From NCBI RefSeq assembly GCF_030816295.1, contig NZ_JAUSXV010000001.1, positions 1,488,001-1,552,000 of the forward strand: a DNA stretch of 64,000 bases, written 5' to 3'. The DNA comes from Microbacterium natoriense (GTDB lineage Bacteria; Actinomycetota; Actinomycetes; Actinomycetales; Microbacteriaceae). This document shows positions 50,274 to 58,865 of the stretch, in pieces. The position numbers and the translations under genes were made by a program. The notes beneath the pieces are model-generated. The model was not told the origin of the DNA. It was given only the letters and a program-made list of their open reading frames with translations, and did no database searches. How positions within the stretch are numbered: position 1 is the first letter of the stretch; the number at the start of each line of letters is the position of its first letter.

Positions 50274-51730
50274 GCGCGATCGCCACCGTCGTCCCGCAGA
50301 CCGCGGCGACCGGCCCCCGCCTGGCCTGGCTGCGCGACCGAGGCATGGGCGCGAGCGTCCTCGTCGCGACGCTGTCGGCCGCCTTCGGCGTCGTGCTCGT
50401 CGAGACGACCGCGTACATCGGCGCGGTGCTGCAGGCGGATCCGTTCATCGGAGACAGCGGAACGCTCGCCGTCGTCGTGGCGATCCTCTCTGTCCTGTTG
50501 ACGGCGGTCGCGATGTACGTCGCGGCGATCGTGACCGCCAACACGTTCTCGACGATCATCGCGGGGCGCACACGCCAGATCGCGCTGATGCGGCTGATCG
50601 GCGCCACCGCTCGGTCGCAGCGCGGCGAGGTGGGCCGGCAGGGGCTCGTGGTCGGGATCATCGGCGCACTCCTCGGCGCGGCAGCGGGTCTGCTGCTGGC
50701 CGCAGTCGGCGTGCAGATCGGCGCCCAGTTCATCGACAACGTCCCGCGGGACTTCACGATCGCGCAGCCGTTCATCGTGCTGCCCGCGGTCGGCGTCGCC
50801 CTCACCACGTGGATCGCCGCATGGGCGGGCTCCCGGCGAGTTCTGGCGGTCACACCGCTGCAGGCCATCGGCGGCTCGGTCGAGCGTGCGCATGACGAGG
50901 TCGCCGGCAAACCGGGCCGCCACGTCGGCGCCTGGGTGCTGCTGATCTCGGGTGCGGCTCTTCTGGCGGCGGGGGTGGTCCTCGGTCTGATCACGCCGCT
51001 CGGAGTGGTGGTCGCGTTCTTCGGGGGCATCCTCTCGTTCACCGGGCTCGCGCTCGGATCTGTCATCTTCATGCCGCCCGTGCTGCGTCTCGTCGGGCGG
51101 CTGTTCGGATCGAGCGCCACCGCGCGCCTCGCAGCCGAGAACGCGCTGCGCTATCCGGAGCGCTCCGCGCGCATGGCGATCGGCGTCGTGATGGGAGTCA
51201 CGCTGGTCACGATGTTCGCCGTGGCGCTCGAGTCCGCCAAGCGTCTGATGACGAGTCAGGTGACCGGAGAGATCCCGCCCGACTTCTTCGCGCCCTTCGA
51301 TGCGTTCGGGACGATCATGATGGTTCTCGTCGCGGTCTCGGCGGTCATCGCGGCGGTCGGACTCGTGAACCTGCTCACGATCGGCGTCGTGCAGCGCCGG
51401 CGCGAGCTCGGGCTGCTGCGCTCGATCGGCCTCTCGAACGCGCAGGTGCGCCGGATGGTGCTGCTGGAGGCCACGCACATCACCGTGGCTGCCACCGTCA
51501 CCGGTCTCGTGCTCGGCATCGCCTACGGATGGATCGCCGCGCAGTCGCTGCTCGGCTCGGTGCCGACGCTGCCCGACTTCACACCGGCGGGTCTGATCGC
51601 TCCTCAGGTGCCGTGGATCCCCGTCGTGGTGATCGTCGTGGCCACTGCGGTGCTCACGCTCGTCGCGGCCGCGACTCCCACCCGGCTCGCGACACGCGTC
51701 GCGCCCGTCGAGGCGCTCGCGGCGGACTGA
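50270..51730 (+). CDS. FtsX-like/MacB-type ABC permease
   Basis: 486 residues. Hydrophobic helices in N- and C-terminal FtsX domains, including LLTIGVVQRRRELGLLRSIGL, a family hallmark, and RQIALMRLIGATARSQRGEV in the N half. No long outside domain of MacB type is present. With the ATPase at 49512 it forms an exporter of unknown substrate. A strong hairpin follows. Confidence 0.9.
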   Translation: MSAIATVVPQTAATGPRLAWLRDRGMGASVLVATLSAAFGVVLVETTAYIGAVLQADPFIGDSGTLAVVVAILSVLLTAVAMYVAAIVTANTFSTIIAGRTRQIALMRLIGATARSQRGEVGRQGLVVGIIGALLGAAAGLLLAAVGVQIGAQFIDNVPRDFTIAQPFIVLPAVGVALTTWIAAWAGSRRVLAVTPLQAIGGSVERAHDEVAGKPGRHVGAWVLLISGAALLAAGVVLGLITPLGVVVAFFGGILSFTGLALGSVIFMPPVLRLVGRLFGSSATARLAAENALRYPERSARMAIGVVMGVTLVTMFAVALESAKRLMTSQVTGEIPPDFFAPFDAFGTIMMVLVAVSAVIAAVGLVNLLTIGVVQRRRELGLLRSIGLSNAQVRRMVLLEATHITVAATVTGLVLGIAYGWIAAQSLLGSVPTLPDFTPAGLIAPQVPWIPVVVIVVATAVLTLVAAATPTRLATRVAPVEALAAD

Positions 51731-51761
51731 CGCGGGCGGGCGCCTGTAGCCGATGTCGGTG

Positions 51762-51819
51762 TCGAGGTGCGCGTTGTGGTCGCGCTTTCCGCCCGCGGCG
51801 ACCACAGCACGCACCTCGA
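51762..51819 (+). terminator. Long hairpin terminator after the FtsX-like gene
   Basis: Arms of 22 nt (51762-51783 and 51798-51819) pair with one mismatch and one T·G, around a 14-nt loop, in the gap before the ComB-like gene. Confidence 0.75.
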
Positions 51820-51837
51820 GAAGCATCCGAGCGAGCC

Positions 51838-51843
51838 TAGGCT
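51838..51843 (+). promoter_or_regulatory. -10 element (TAGGCT) of a probably leaderless promoter
   Basis: TAGGCT, 6 nt before the ATG at 51850; GGAGAG between could also be an SD. Confidence 0.45.
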
Positions 51844-51849
51844 GGAGAG

Positions 51850-52506
51850 ATGGCATCGCCCTTCGACCAGTCCACGTATCAGGTCCGCTTCGAATGGGGA
51901 GCCGCCGGCCTCGCACGCCTCGCCCCCGCCGACATCGTCGTGGTCGTCGATGTGCTGCGCTTCTCCTCGACGGTGCCGGATGCCGTCGCCTCGGGCGTCG
52001 TCGTCACCCTCGACGACGCGCGCGAGTGGTCGAGCAACGGTGCGGCCGTGGCGGCGTCCGCCGAGGGCGCTCTCGTGCTGGTCGGGGGGCTGCGCAATGC
52101 TGCGGCCGTCGCCCGCGCGGTGCAGGCCGTGCAGGAGCGCCGTCAGCAGCGCACCTCGGTGGCGGTGATCGCCGCAGGGGAGAAGGCTCCTGACGGCGCT
52201 CTGCGTTTCGCCGTCGAAGATCAGCTCGGCGCCGGAGCCGTCATCGCCGCTCTCACCGATCTCGGCATCGACCACACCGCGCCCGACGCGGCTGTCGCCG
52301 CCGAGGGGTTCCGAGCGCTCAAGGGCGCCCTGCGGCACCTGCTCAGCGCCAGCGGCTCGGCACGCGAGCTCGAGATCGGCGTCGCCTCGACCGCGCGCAT
52401 GGCGGAGTCGGGGATCGTGCCGGCATCCGTCGCCGAGGCCGCGTCGCTCGATTCCTCCGACATGGTCCCCGAGCTGCGCGACGGCAGGTTCGCGCCCTTC
52501 GTGTAG
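51850..52506 (+). CDS. ComB/2-phosphosulfolactate phosphatase-family protein
   Basis: 218 residues. Core motifs IVVVVDVLRFSSTVPDA (about residues 29-45) and LVLVGGLRNAAAVARA match the ComB fold. In methanogens ComB dephosphorylates phosphosulfolactate for coenzyme M; in actinobacteria, which lack coenzyme M, the role is unknown. Transcribed alone. Confidence 0.85.
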   Translation: MASPFDQSTYQVRFEWGAAGLARLAPADIVVVVDVLRFSSTVPDAVASGVVVTLDDAREWSSNGAAVAASAEGALVLVGGLRNAAAVARAVQAVQERRQQRTSVAVIAAGEKAPDGALRFAVEDQLGAGAVIAALTDLGIDHTAPDAAVAAEGFRALKGALRHLLSASGSARELEIGVASTARMAESGIVPASVAEAASLDSSDMVPELRDGRFAPFV

Positions 52507-52613
52507 CCCCTCGAGCGGACGGGCGCCCGCCGAACGCACGGCGCGGCGACGTCGACAGACCGTTCACTCGTCAACAAGCCGCGCGCTCGCCGCGGAATCG
52601 GGCCGCGGGGCCG

Positions 52614-52619
52614 TATGGT
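52614..52619 (+). promoter_or_regulatory. -10 element (TATGGT) of a probably leaderless promoter
   Basis: TATGGT, 6 nt before the ATG at 52626. Confidence 0.42.
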
Positions 52620-52625
52620 CGGGGC

Positions 52626-53060
52626 ATGAGATACCTCCCCGCTCTCATCGTCGATGCCGTGCTCGTGCTGATCTTCGCCGTGATCGGGCGCGCATCGCAC
52701 CAGGAGGATCCGGGCGGATTCCTCCTGACCGCCTGGCCGTTCCTCGTCGCGCTCCTGGTCGGGCACGCGCTCGCCGCGCTCATGGGATCGGGGCCGCGCA
52801 AGCCCTGGTCGCTGCTGTGGGGTGTCACCGTGTGGGTCGTGACGGTCGCGGGCGGCATGCTGCTGCGCATCATCGCCGGCGACACGGCGCAGCTCGCGTT
52901 CATCATCGTCGCGACGGTCGTGCTCGGCGTGTTCCTCGTCGGATGGCGCGCTCTCGCAGGAACGCTGCGCAGGCGTCAGAGCACCAAGGAGACGGATGCC
53001 GCGGCATCCGATTCTGCGGAGGATGGCGCCGCTCCCGAACAGCGCTCGTCTACGGACTGA
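52626..53060 (+). CDS. DUF3054-family membrane protein
   Basis: 144 residues with four transmembrane helices. Family marks: VLIFAVIGRASHQEDPGG near residue 15-30 and PRKPWSLLWGVTVWVVTV. An Ala/Asp/Glu-rich tail follows residue 115. Function unknown. It ends 2 nt from the convergent SprT gene, so transcripts must overlap. Confidence 0.9.
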   Translation: MRYLPALIVDAVLVLIFAVIGRASHQEDPGGFLLTAWPFLVALLVGHALAALMGSGPRKPWSLLWGVTVWVVTVAGGMLLRIIAGDTAQLAFIIVATVVLGVFLVGWRALAGTLRRRQSTKETDAAASDSAEDGAAPEQRSSTD

Positions 53061-53062
53061 TC

Positions 53063-53551
53063 TCAGCGTGCCATCTGCGCGGCGAGACGCGTGGCCGGGG
53101 TGATCTCGCGCCTGGTCCAGGTGAACTGGTGGCGCGCGTCGTAGGTGCGTGAGCATTTCGCGCACGACGTGGCCCTGGTCGGGCGGCGGTGCCGGTAGGT
53201 GACGTGACCCGCCGGACAGGTGCCGACCCACGGTGCGAGTTCTACCGCGGTCTCGCCCCGATGCGTGACCCCGCCGTCGTAGCCGAGGTCGCGTGCGATC
53301 CGCTTCCACGAGGCACCGTGTGCGGCCTTGTGGCCCGCGAGCGCGTGCGCCACCTCGTGCAGCAGCACCTGGTGGATCTCGTCGTCTTCGAAGCGCGCAG
53401 CGAGGTAGCGCGACACCGTGATGCGCTTCTTCGTGTAGTCGCACTGACCCGCGCGGCGTTTCGCGTTGTCGAAGCCGAAGGACCAGCTGTCGTCGAGATG
53501 CAACCTGATCAGCGCTTCGCCCCAGATGCGCACACGGTCGAGTTCCGCCAT
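53063..53551 (-). CDS. SprT-like zinc metalloprotease-family protein
   Basis: 162 residues: HEVAHALAGH (zinc ligands at His65, His69 and a later His; Glu66 catalytic) and a C-terminal zinc ribbon (CPAGH...CAKC). Related to eukaryotic SPRTN, which cleaves DNA-protein crosslinks; bacterial roles are poorly known. TAGCCT stands 6 nt before the ATG, suggesting a leaderless message. Confidence 0.9.
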   Translation of the reverse strand: MAELDRVRIWGEALIRLHLDDSWSFGFDNAKRRAGQCDYTKKRITVSRYLAARFEDDEIHQVLLHEVAHALAGHKAAHGASWKRIARDLGYDGGVTHRGETAVELAPWVGTCPAGHVTYRHRRPTRATSCAKCSRTYDARHQFTWTRREITPATRLAAQMAR

Positions 53552-53557
53552 GCGCCA

Positions 53558-53563
53558 AGGCTA
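53558..53563 (-). promoter_or_regulatory. -10 element (TAGCCT) of a probably leaderless promoter
   Basis: TAGCCT on the minus strand, 6 nt before the SprT ATG at 53551. Confidence 0.5.
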
Positions 53564-53645
53564 AGCCATGCCGCCGACATTGCGACCTGCACGGCGCACC
53601 TCGTCGCGGTGGTCGGGCCGGTAGTTGAACCGGTGAGGCGTCTGC

Positions 53646-54173
53646 TCAGCCGGCGACGAGCTGAGATGGCCGACGGCGCTCCGCGGCTTCGATCGCGAGG
53701 AGCGCGACCTCGAGCTCCCGGTCCTCGGCACCGGCCTCTCGGCGGAGGAACAGGGAGCGTTTGAAGCTGTCGCGGGCGGTCTCGAAGTCTCCCGCTTCGT
53801 ACGCGTTCTTGCCGTGGTGCTGATGGGCGAACGCCGCGATCGACGCCCACCCCTGTCCCTCGGCCTCGGCTGCGCACGTCGTGAGCTCTTGCTCGGCCGC
53901 CGCGAACGCGCCGCGGTACTGCAGGATCGTCGCGTGCAGAACGCGAGCGCGGAGCACGTCCTTGCGGGTGCCGGCCATGCGGGCCTGACGCACGGTCTCG
54001 TCGGCGAGGGCGAGCGCCTCGTCGAGGCGCCCGAGCACCTTCAGGAGCCACACGCGTTCCAGCAGAGCGGGAAGGCTGCGCTGGCTCTCGATCTCGGCCA
54101 GCCTCATCGCGCATTCATCGAGATCGACCAGTTCGCGGAGGGTCTCCTGGTCGTAGCCCCGGATGAAACTCAT
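53646..54173 (-). CDS. Helical-repeat (TPR-like) protein of unknown function
   Basis: 175 residues of paired helices with TPR-like spacing (VWLLKVLGRLDEALALADET; ATILQYRGAFAAAEQEL; KNAYEAGDFETARDSFKRSL). No catalytic motif. Start at 54173 follows GAGAGGAG; an upstream in-frame reading (54257) would run into a terminator hairpin. Possibly a scaffold or stress protein. Confidence 0.75.
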   Translation of the reverse strand: MSFIRGYDQETLRELVDLDECAMRLAEIESQRSLPALLERVWLLKVLGRLDEALALADETVRQARMAGTRKDVLRARVLHATILQYRGAFAAAEQELTTCAAEAEGQGWASIAAFAHQHHGKNAYEAGDFETARDSFKRSLFLRREAGAEDRELEVALLAIEAAERRRPSQLVAG

Positions 54174-54237
54174 GCTCTCGGCTCTCCTCTCGCAGCATCC
54201 CTCGCTCCAGTCTGCATTCCCGTTTCCGCCGAGACGG

Positions 54238-54277
54238 GGAACACGCCGAGGAGGCATGACCTTGCCCGGCGTGTTCC
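54238..54277 (-). terminator. Hairpin terminator after the spermidine-synthase-like gene
   Basis: GGAACACGCCG (54238-54248) and CGGCGTGTTCC (54267-54277) with an 18-nt loop, 20 nt past the stop at 54297 in reading direction. Confidence 0.62.
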
Positions 54278-54296
54278 GTTCGGCGCCGGCCCGGGC

Positions 54297-55157
54297 TCAG
54301 CGGAGGAAGAGCGAATCGTCGGGGCGAGGGGACGCCGTGGCATCCGAATCGGTCACCACGCGGGCGCCCTGGATGAAGGAGAGGACCTCGGCGCCCTGAG
54401 CGATCTTGGCGGGATGGGGACCCGCGGCGAGCACGCGCGGAAGCCAGTCGGTGGGCAGGGGAGAGGCGGATGCCGCGATCACGAGGTTGCCGAATCGGCG
54501 CCCCTTGAGAACCTGCGTGTCGGCGAGGACTCCGACTTCGGGCAGGACCTCGGCGATCGTCGCGGCCTGCCGGCGGGCGAACGCGAGACCGGGCCCGTCG
54601 GCGACGTTCACGAGGAGCACTCCTGTCGGTTTCAGCAGCGCCCTCAATTCACGGTAGAACTCGACGCTCGTGAGGTGCGCGGGCGTCTGCGCCCCGGAGT
54701 AGACATCGGAGATGACCAGATCGCAGGTGCCGGTGAGGGCCGGGGGGAGCTTGTGCACTCCGGCGCGCGCATCGCCGATCCGCACGCGGATCGCGGCTCC
54801 TCGCGGCAGCGGAAGGTGTTCGCGCACGAGCGCCGCGAGCGGGGCCTCGAGCTCGATGACCTGCTGGCGGGATCCGGGTCGGCTGGCTTCGACGTAACGC
54901 GGCAGGGTCAGGGCGCCCGCGCCCAGATGCACGGCGGTCAGCGGACCGGGCGGCAGCTGATCGATCACGGCGCCCATGCGCACCACGTACTCGAAGTGCA
55001 GGTGAGTGGGATCGTCGAGGTCGACGTGGGATTGCGGGGTGTCGTCGACGATCAGCTCGAAGCCGCTGGTGAACGCGCTCGGCACGATGCGGGCGACGCC
55101 GCCGTGATCGAGTCGGGCCTGCGGGTGCTCGGTGTCTCGTGCGCGCGTCCTGCCCAT
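54297..55157 (-). CDS. Spermidine synthase-like (fused-free) SAM/dcAdoMet-fold protein
   Basis: 286 residues with the Rossmann core of spermidine synthases (AVHLGAGALTLPRYVEAS, VIELEAPLA, IRIGDAR-like, DLVISDVYSGAQTP). The polyamine-synthase gatekeeping DTTDP-like motif is not evident, so it may be a methyltransferase-like relative rather than a true SpeE. TAGTCT stands 6 nt upstream of the ATG. Transcribed alone, ending in a terminator. Confidence 0.8.
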   Translation of the reverse strand: MGRTRARDTEHPQARLDHGGVARIVPSAFTSGFELIVDDTPQSHVDLDDPTHLHFEYVVRMGAVIDQLPPGPLTAVHLGAGALTLPRYVEASRPGSRQQVIELEAPLAALVREHLPLPRGAAIRVRIGDARAGVHKLPPALTGTCDLVISDVYSGAQTPAHLTSVEFYRELRALLKPTGVLLVNVADGPGLAFARRQAATIAEVLPEVGVLADTQVLKGRRFGNLVIAASASPLPTDWLPRVLAAGPHPAKIAQGAEVLSFIQGARVVTDSDATASPRPDDSLFLR

Positions 55158-55163
55158 GCTCCG

Positions 55164-55169
55164 AGACTA
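55164..55169 (-). promoter_or_regulatory. -10 element (TAGTCT) of a probably leaderless promoter
   Basis: TAGTCT on the minus strand, 6 nt before the ATG at 55157. Confidence 0.5.
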
Positions 55170-55174
55170 CGCGG

Positions 55175-56440
55175 TCACTTCGCCTGGTTGCCGTTGGAGC
55201 ACGTGTCCTGCTCGACGCTCTGTCCGGAGATCTCCGGCGGCAGCGTCGTGCGCACCTCGGGCGTCTGGGTGGCGGGGGGCGTCACCGGATCGGCCGGCGT
55301 CTCGCCCGGAGGCGGCGTGGGCACGACGATGCCGGAGTGGCCGTTGACGTCCCCGGAGAGGGAGATCGGCTGCCCTGCGATGAGGGCTGCCCAGAGCGCC
55401 TCGGCGGCATCGTCGATGGGGACCACCTTGCTCTTCGGGTTGTCGGGGTCGGGAGTGTTCGGGAACTGCACGAACACGAAGTCGGCGAAGTCGACGCCCT
55501 TGAGAGCGAGGGCCAGCTGGGCCAGCGTGAGCGGGTTGCTGAGCTTCTCGCTGGGCACGATGTTGTCGGCGACGGTGTTCGCGAGCTTCAGCACGGTGGA
55601 CGGGTCGGTCAGAGTCTCGGCGCTGAGGATCTTCTTCGCGAGGCGCGACATGTACTGCTGCTGGTTCGAGATGCGCGCGAGGTCGCTCTCGTCGCCCACG
55701 CCGTGGCGTGTGCGGATGAACGCCAGGGCATCCGCGCCCGAGATCGTGTGAGTGCCGGGCGGCAGGTCGATTCCCGCCTGGGAGTCGTGGATGCCCTCGC
55801 CGGCGACGCAGACCTCGACCCCGCCGATCGCGTTGGTGATCTCGATCACGCCGTCGAAGCTGATCTTCGCCGCGAACTCGACAGGGAGGCCGCTGAGCTC
55901 GGTGACGGTCGTCGCGATGCATGAGACGCCGCCGTGATCGAACAGGGAGTTGAACGACGCCTTCTCCATGGCGGGGGCGGTCGAGCCGTCGTCACGAGTG
56001 CACTCGGGCACCTCGACCATGAGATCGCGGGGGAAGGACACCACGGTGACGTTGCGCGGTGCTGCCGACACGTGAACGAGCAGGTTCACGTCGTTGCGGA
56101 TGCCTCCGTCCGCGTCGCTGCAGCGCTTCCCCATGTACTGACTCGTGATCTCCCCGCATTCGTCCGTGCCGACGATGAGGAGGTTGAAGGCCTTGTCGTC
56201 GGGGTAGGCCCCCAGCGCGGGAGGCGCGACGTCGTCGTCGCCCTCCAACGCGACCGCCCCATCGCTCACCCGGTTGGCGAGGTCGATCGCGACGAACGCG
56301 GCGATGGACGCAGCCGACACGAGGAGCACGGCGAGCGCAGCCCCGAGCAGCTTGAGCGCGACGGATCCGGGCGAGGGGGAGAGCAGGTGAGCATGGCGCG
56401 CGACTGTCGTCCGGTCGGCCTTGTCGAAGGGGCGGCGCAT
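55175..56440 (-). CDS. LytR-CpsA-Psr (LCP) family cell-wall glycopolymer ligase
   Basis: 421 residues: short cytoplasmic basic start, one helix (KLLGAALAVLLVSAASIAAFVAI, about 30-52), then the LCP domain (about 85-310) with FNLLIVGTDE, RNDVNLLVHV, VTVVSFPRDLMVEVP and the Arg-rich ALAFIRTRHGVGDESDLARISNQQ. It transfers polymers from lipid carrier to peptidoglycan. A Pro/Thr-rich tail ends with a Cys. TAGGCT stands 6 nt before the ATG. Confidence 0.92.
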   Translation of the reverse strand: MRRPFDKADRTTVARHAHLLSPSPGSVALKLLGAALAVLLVSAASIAAFVAIDLANRVSDGAVALEGDDDVAPPALGAYPDDKAFNLLIVGTDECGEITSQYMGKRCSDADGGIRNDVNLLVHVSAAPRNVTVVSFPRDLMVEVPECTRDDGSTAPAMEKASFNSLFDHGGVSCIATTVTELSGLPVEFAAKISFDGVIEITNAIGGVEVCVAGEGIHDSQAGIDLPPGTHTISGADALAFIRTRHGVGDESDLARISNQQQYMSRLAKKILSAETLTDPSTVLKLANTVADNIVPSEKLSNPLTLAQLALALKGVDFADFVFVQFPNTPDPDNPKSKVVPIDDAAEALWAALIAGQPISLSGDVNGHSGIVVPTPPPGETPADPVTPPATQTPEVRTTLPPEISGQSVEQDTCSNGNQAK

Positions 56441-56446
56441 GCCGTG

Positions 56447-56452
56447 AGCCTA
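56447..56452 (-). promoter_or_regulatory. -10 element (TAGGCT) of a probably leaderless promoter
   Basis: TAGGCT on the minus strand, 6 nt before the LCP ATG at 56440, with a possible -35 TTGTGA upstream. Confidence 0.5.
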
Positions 56453-56465
56453 CCTCTGGAAACTT

Positions 56466-56485
56466 TTGTCACAACCGGATGACAA
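56466..56485. promoter_or_regulatory. Inverted repeat upstream of the sugar importer promoter
   Basis: TTGTCA-N8-TGACAA lies 13 nt before the -35 of the importer operon. Candidate operator for the MurR/RpiR protein at 61177 or for another regulator. Confidence 0.45.
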
Positions 56486-56498
56486 TCGTGAGAATTGC

Positions 56499-56527
56499 TT
56501 GCAGCTAATTAGTTAGTCGTGGATACT
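56499..56527 (+). promoter_or_regulatory. Promoter TTGCAG-17-GATACT for the sugar importer operon
   Basis: TTGCAG (56499-56504) and GATACT (56522-56527), 17 nt apart, in AT-rich sequence; leader of about 50 nt with SD AGAGGAG before the ATG at 56584. Confidence 0.6.
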
Positions 56528-56583
56528 TATCGAAGTTGGTGAGCACCCGATGCCGCCAGGACGTTTCGAAGAGGAGATCCCTG

Positions 56584-57883
56584 ATGCACAAGCGCATACT
56601 CTCGGCTGTCGCGCTGGGCGCCGTGGCCACGCTGAGCCTGGCCGCCTGCTCGACCGGCGGCAGCGACGCCGGCGACGGCGGATCCGTCGACGGCAAGGGC
56701 CAGGAGCTCACCGTCTGGATCATGAAGGGCACGAACCCGGACTCGACCGCGTTCTACGACGCCGTCTCGAAGGCCTTCGAGGACGAGACCGGTGCGACCG
56801 TCAAGATCGAAGAGGTCCAGTGGGCCGACGCGCACGATCGCTTCGTGACCTCGATCGCCGGAGCCACGACTCCGGACATCGCCGAGACCGGCACCACGTG
56901 GACTGCCGAGTTCGCCGATGCCGGCGCGCTGCTGCCCCTCGACGACTACGTCGACGAGGAGAAGGGCCTGCGCGACGATCTGGTCGAGGGGCTCGAAGTC
57001 GCCGGCACCTACGACGACGAGCTCTACGGCATGCCGTGGTACGCGGGCGTCCGTTCGATCGTCTACCGCACCGACGTCTTCGAGGAACTCGGTCTGGATG
57101 CTCCGAAGACCTGGGACGACATCGTCGCTGCCGGCGAGGCGATCAAGGCGGCGAAGCCCGACATGCTGCCCTTCCCCGTCGCAGGCGACGCCGAGTTCCA
57201 GGTCTACCCCTGGGTCTGGGGTGCAGGCGGCGAGGTCGCGACCCTCGACGGCAAGGAGTGGACCAGCGAGCTCGACAGCGAGGAGTCGCAGGAGGGCATC
57301 GAGTTCTACACGGGTCTCGCCACCGAGCACGGATTCTCGTCCGCCGGCGCGACCACCTGGAAGGAGACGGATCTTCGTGACGCCTTCACACAGGGGAACG
57401 TCGCGATGATGCTCTCGGGCTCGTGGACGCCGAAGGCGCTGATCGAGGCCAACCCCGACCTCGAGGGCAAGATCGGCGCCGCCGTGATCCCCGGCAAGGA
57501 CGGCGGAATCGCCTCCCTCCGTGCTCGGTGGATCCCACCTGTCGATCTTCAACACCACCAAGAACGCCGATCTCGCGTGGCAGTTCGTCAAGCTCATGAC
57601 CACCGGTGAGTTCGCCGAGAAGTGGGCCGATGAGACCGGGTACTTCCCGGGCGTGCAGTCGGCGATGGAAGAGTCCCTCGCCTCGACCGACCCCCTGGTC
57701 GCCCCGTTCGCCCAGCAGATGGTCGAGGGTGGTGCATCCGTGCCGGTGACGCCGAACTTCGGCGCGGTGCAGGCGAAGAAGACGACGAACTCGATGATCC
57801 AGGCGATCCTCAGCGGGCAGAAGGACGTCGCCACGGCGACGAAGGATGCTGCCGCTGAGATGACCGAGCTCCTCAACCAGTAG
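56584..57883 (+). pseudogene. Sugar ABC transporter substrate-binding lipoprotein, frameshifted near 57515
   Basis: Signal and lipobox LAAC (about Cys20), then an extracellular solute-binding family 1 protein (TVWIMKGTNPDSTAFYDAV; GMPWYAGVRSIVYRTDVF). The frame breaks in TCCCTCC at 57514-57520: frame 1 goes on as LRARWIPP, but the family sequence SVLGGSHLSIFNTTKN continues in frame +1 to the stop at 57883. Removing one C gives an uninterrupted 432-residue protein, the normal length. Both halves are otherwise well preserved. Either a sequencing error or a recent mutation. Confidence 0.88.
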
Positions 57884-57896
57884 GAAGTCTCCCTCC

Positions 57897-58865
57897 ATGA
57901 CGATGGTGCACGCACCTCTACCGGCCACGGAGGCGGAGTCCTCCTCCGCTTCCGTGGCCGGCAGGCCGCGGGGGTTCTCCCTCGTGAAGGCCCGGCCCTG
58001 GCTCCTCCTCGCCCCCGGACTGTTCATCCTCGCGACGCTCATGCTGTGGCCGCTCGTGCAGGTGTTCCTGTACTCGCTGCAGGACTACGGGCTGCGCGAG
58101 ATCAACACGGGAGAGCAGAACTGGATCGGTCTCGAGAACTACGCGAAGGCTCTGAGCGACCCCCAGCTGTGGACCGTCGTGCTGCCGAACACCGTCGGCT
58201 TCGCGGCCGTCGCGGTGTTCGTGACCGTCGCGGTGGGGACTCTCGTCGCCCTGCTGCTCGCCAAGCTCGGCCCCGTGTGGCGCACCATCGTCTCGAGCTG
58301 CATCATGGTCGCGTGGGCGATGCCCGCGGTGACCGGCACCTACGTGTGGACGTTCATCTTCGATGCAGATCGCGGCGTCTTCAATGCCGTGCTGCAGAAC
58401 CTGGGCCTGATGGACGAGAGCTACAACTGGTTCACCAACCAGTGGTCGTTCTACGCGATCGTGCTGATCAACGTCGTGCACCACGGCTTCCCGTTCGTCG
58501 CGATCACCGTGCTCGCGGGCCTGCTGGGCGTCTCGAAGGAGATGCTCGAGGCCGCGGCGCTCGACGGCGCGGGCGCATGGCGCCGTTTCTGGAAGATCAT
58601 CTTCCCCACGCTCAGGCCGGTCTTCTCCGTCGTCATCATCCTGTCGACGATCTGGGACTTCAAGGTGTTCGCGCAGGTGTATCTCATGCCCGGCGGCAAC
58701 GGCGGCAACCGCTCGGTGCTGAACCTCGGCGTGTGGTCGTACGTGGAGTCGTTCGGCCAGAACAAATACGGCTTCGGCGCAGCGCTCGCGGTGCTGCTGA
58801 CCCTCGTGCTCATCGCCATCACGATCGTCTACATCCGCTCGCTCATGAAGGAGGACGAGCTGTGA
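57897..58865 (+). CDS. Sugar ABC transporter permease (MalF-like)
   Basis: 322 residues, disordered N terminus (1-30) then six transmembrane helices and EAA loop EMLEAAALDGAGAWRRFWKI. The DNA for residues 9-22 forms a strong hairpin (57921-57961). Forms a heterodimer with the 58862 product. No ATPase gene in the operon; such importers commonly share MsiK-type ATPases encoded elsewhere. Confidence 0.93.
   Translation: MTMVHAPLPATEAESSSASVAGRPRGFSLVKARPWLLLAPGLFILATLMLWPLVQVFLYSLQDYGLREINTGEQNWIGLENYAKALSDPQLWTVVLPNTVGFAAVAVFVTVAVGTLVALLLAKLGPVWRTIVSSCIMVAWAMPAVTGTYVWTFIFDADRGVFNAVLQNLGLMDESYNWFTNQWSFYAIVLINVVHHGFPFVAITVLAGLLGVSKEMLEAAALDGAGAWRRFWKIIFPTLRPVFSVVIILSTIWDFKVFAQVYLMPGGNGGNRSVLNLGVWSYVESFGQNKYGFGAALAVLLTLVLIAITIVYIRSLMKEDEL
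57921..57961 (+). promoter_or_regulatory. Intragenic hairpin at the binding-protein/permease junction
   Basis: CCGGCCACGGAGGCGGAG (57921-57938) pairs with CTCCGCTTCCGTGGCCGG (57944-57961), 17 of 18 bases, loop of 5. It lies 38 nt after the binding-protein stop. Confidence 0.58.

Noticed and set aside
57507..57530. Programmed ribosomal frameshift in the binding-protein gene
   Set aside because: No slippery heptamer with a downstream pseudoknot was seen, and this protein family is not known to use frameshifting. Error or mutation is simpler.
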